64,000 nt of DNA from positions 2,206,902-2,270,901 of the forward strand of contig NZ_LGQW01000015.1 of NCBI RefSeq assembly GCF_003116035.1, written 5' to 3'. Below the pieces are notes generated by a model. It was not told the origin of the DNA and ran no database searches. It saw only the letters and a list, made by a program, of their open reading frames with translations. Source of the stretch: Azospirillum sp. TSH64 (GTDB lineage Bacteria; Pseudomonadota; Alphaproteobacteria; Azospirillales; Azospirillaceae). Both the position numbers and the translations under genes were made by a program. Within the stretch, counting starts at the first letter, position 1. Every line of letters starts with the position of its first letter. Positions 62,241 through 64,000 of this stretch are shown here, piece by piece.

Positions 62241-62930
62241 TTACGCCCGCGCCCGCAGGTAGGGGGTCAGGCGCCATTCGGCGAACTTGATCAGGCGGGT
62301 GGCGATGAAGTTCAGCACCAGATAGATCGCGCCGGCGACGATGAACAGCTCGAAGACCGCGAAGGTCTGGGCGATCATCCGGCGGGCGATGCCGGTGACC
62401 TCCATCAGCGTGATGGTGCTGGCGAGCGAGGTCGCCTTCACCATCAGGATCACCTCGTTGCCGTAGGCCGGCAGCATCTGGCGGATCGCCACCGGCAGCA
62501 CGATGCGGCGGAAGGCCAGCGCCCGCGACATGCCGCAGGCCCGCGCCGCTTCCACCTGCCCCTGCGGCACTGACAGGATGGCGCCGCGCAGCACCTCGCT
62601 GGTGTAGGCGCCGGTGTTCAGCGTCAGCGCCAGGATGGCGCACCAGTAGGGCTCGCGCAGGAAGGGCCAGAGGATGCTGTCGCGGATGAACTCGAACTGG
62701 CCGAGCCCGTAATAGACCAGGAAGATCTGCACCAGCAGCGGCGTGCCGCGGAAGACGAAGACATAGGCCGCCGCCAGCGTCTCCACCACGCGGTTGCCCG
62801 ACAGACGCAGCAACGCCACGCCGAAGGCGACCAGCGCCCCCAGAGCCAGCGATCCGACGATCAGCTGCAGCGTCAGCGACAACCCGCCGAGCATGCGGGG
62901 CAGGCTGTCCCACATCAGTTGCCAGTTCAT
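62241..62930 (-). CDS. Polar amino acid ABC transporter permease (HisM-like)
   Basis: 229 residues, five membrane helices. 'VFVFRGTPLLVQIFLVYYGL', 'NTGAYTSEVLRGAILSVPQG' and the EAA loop EAARACGMSRALAFRRIVLP bind the ATPase. Works with the next gene (four bases upstream) and the binding protein beyond. The ATPase gene is not in the window. Confidence 0.93.
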   Translation of the reverse strand: MNWQLMWDSLPRMLGGLSLTLQLIVGSLALGALVAFGVALLRLSGNRVVETLAAAYVFVFRGTPLLVQIFLVYYGLGQFEFIRDSILWPFLREPYWCAILALTLNTGAYTSEVLRGAILSVPQGQVEAARACGMSRALAFRRIVLPVAIRQMLPAYGNEVILMVKATSLASTITLMEVTGIARRMIAQTFAVFELFIVAGAIYLVLNFIATRLIKFAEWRLTPYLRARA

Positions 62931-62934
62931 GGCC

Positions 62935-63645
62935 TCAGGCCCTCCGGACGCCGCGATTGGCGGAGATTTCAGCGCGGTTGAAGAACGCCGTCGAAATGGT
63001 GGTCAGCATCAGGTACAGCACGGCGGCGGTGCTGTAGAACAGGAAGGGCTGGCGCGTGGCGCCCGCCGCCAGATGGGTGATGCGCATCAGCTCGGCCAGT
63101 GCCGTCACCGACACCAGCGCCGTGTCCTTCAGCGTCAGCTGCCAGACATTGCCGAGGCCGGGCAGGGCGAAGCGCAGCGTCTGCGGCACCAGAACCCGGC
63201 GCAGGATCAGCCAGCGGCTCATGCCGCAGGCGCGCGCCGCCTCGATCTGGCCGAAGGGGACCGACTGCACCGCACCGCGGATCACCTCAGTCGAGTAGGC
63301 GCCGGAGATCAGCCCGACCGCCAGCACGCCGATGGTGAAGGCATTCAGGTCGACCCGCCCGTCATAGCCGAAGGCGGCGGCGATGGAGGTGGCGACGCCG
63401 CTGCCGCCGAAGAACAGCAGATAGATGACCAGCAGTTCGGGGATGCCGCGCACTATGGTGGTGTAGACATCGGCCACGACGTTCAGCGCCAGGGAGTGGC
63501 TGAGCTTGGCCGAGGCGCCGAGCGACCCGACGAGGATGCCGAAGGCGAAGGCCGACACGGCGACCGCGACCGTCATCGCGGTGCCCATCAGCAGCTGTCC
63601 GCCCCAGCCGTTGGGACCGAAGGAAAGGAGTTCCAGCATTGGCAC
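62935..63645 (-). CDS. Polar amino acid ABC transporter permease (HisQ-like)
   Basis: 236 residues, five membrane helices: VYTTIVRGIPELLVIYLLFF, 'LISGAYSTEVIRGAVQSVPF' and EAA loop EAARACGMSRWLILRRVLVP. Forms the membrane pair with the HisM-like protein, four bases apart. Order binding protein-HisQ-HisM matches lysine/arginine/ornithine/histidine uptake operons. Confidence 0.93.
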   Translation of the reverse strand: MPMLELLSFGPNGWGGQLLMGTAMTVAVAVSAFAFGILVGSLGASAKLSHSLALNVVADVYTTIVRGIPELLVIYLLFFGGSGVATSIAAAFGYDGRVDLNAFTIGVLAVGLISGAYSTEVIRGAVQSVPFGQIEAARACGMSRWLILRRVLVPQTLRFALPGLGNVWQLTLKDTALVSVTALAELMRITHLAAGATRQPFLFYSTAAVLYLMLTTISTAFFNRAEISANRGVRRA

Positions 63646-63767
63646 GCCCGGTAAGGCCCGCCGGGCGCGGCGCGGAGCGCCGGCCGGACGGGGGTCAGCG
63701 AACGGAGGTTACTGAACGACTGGCGCCCGGTCGCCATAAAGGCCGCCGGGCGCCGTACCGGTCAGAC

Positions 63768-63788
63768 AGGCGGACCTGGGGTCCGCCT
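63768..63788 (-). terminator. Stem-loop between binding protein and permease genes
   Basis: AGGCGGACC (63768-63776) pairs perfectly with GGTCCGCCT (63780-63788), loop of three. No T tract follows on the minus strand, so it more likely limits read-through and protects the binding-protein mRNA than fully terminates. A further GC hairpin lies at 63722-63755. Confidence 0.55.
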
Positions 63789-63800
63789 TGCTTCGCCCCC

Positions 63801-64000
<200 letters not shown>

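Overview
The window is GC-rich chromosomal DNA from an alphaproteobacterium, most likely a Rhodospirillales member close to Azospirillum. The reasons are: the flagellar rod, ring and hook genes with fliX and the CtrA-antagonist gene sciP; a DksA of alphaproteobacterial type with only one of the four usual zinc cysteines; the order holB-metG-tatD-MBL hydrolase; hrcA-grpE; TakP-type TRAP binding proteins; and strongly GC-biased third codon positions. No rRNA, tRNA or CRISPR array was seen. The organism name is an inference.

Layout. 0-3.7 kb: housekeeping operon (3' end of holB, metG, tatD, MBL-fold hydrolase). 3.8-8.7 kb: an orphan TakP-like TRAP binding protein, an OpgC-type membrane acyltransferase followed by two SGNH-like secreted proteins (the first without catalytic residues), and a YkgJ-family protein. 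8.7-14.5 kb: a PAS-PAS-PAS-GGDEF-EAL protein with a degenerate GGDEF site, recO and parC. 14.5-31.2 kb: flagellar region. A leftward, translationally coupled fliL-fliM-DUF6468-MotE operon faces flgF-flgG-flgA-flgH. After small hypothetical genes, an ATP-grasp gene and dksA come fliX divergent from flgI, then a rod-binding protein, flgN, fliK, flgD and sciP. Good sigma-54 (-24/-12) promoters lie ahead of flgF and fliK, a weaker one ahead of flgI, and CtrA-like boxes lie ahead of fliX/flgI and sciP.

31.2-38.6 kb: a TetR/MaoC divergent pair separated by a perfect 19-bp inverted repeat, a second TakP-like protein, a 24-residue hydrophobic peptide gene, mtnP, a rhomboid protease, an enoyl-CoA hydratase/isomerase and a soluble PAS-PAS chemoreceptor. 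38.8-41.4 kb: an insertion hot spot holding an 872-bp IS5-family (IS427-like) element whose transposase lacks its first catalytic Asp, an abutting 1.16-kb element with its own inverted repeats and TTAG flanks carrying an Rmf-like reading frame, and the end fragment of a sibling IS.

41.5-64 kb: mostly housekeeping and metabolic genes: an HTH-like protein, TauE/SafE exporter + TIGR02186 protein + universal stress protein, an Nfu Fe-S carrier, DUF1848, a CheY-like regulator, grpE-hrcA, creatininase family, comM, a Tap-like hydrolase, a cluster of small genes with a MarR-type regulator, a pyroglutamyl-peptidase-fold protein without its catalytic Cys, trpS, cupin/LysR, gshB-SirB1-YraN-RsmI opposite an LpoA-like lipoprotein, and an amino-acid ABC importer cut by the window end. 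A short motif, GTAAGGATA, recurs at gene ends through this last third.
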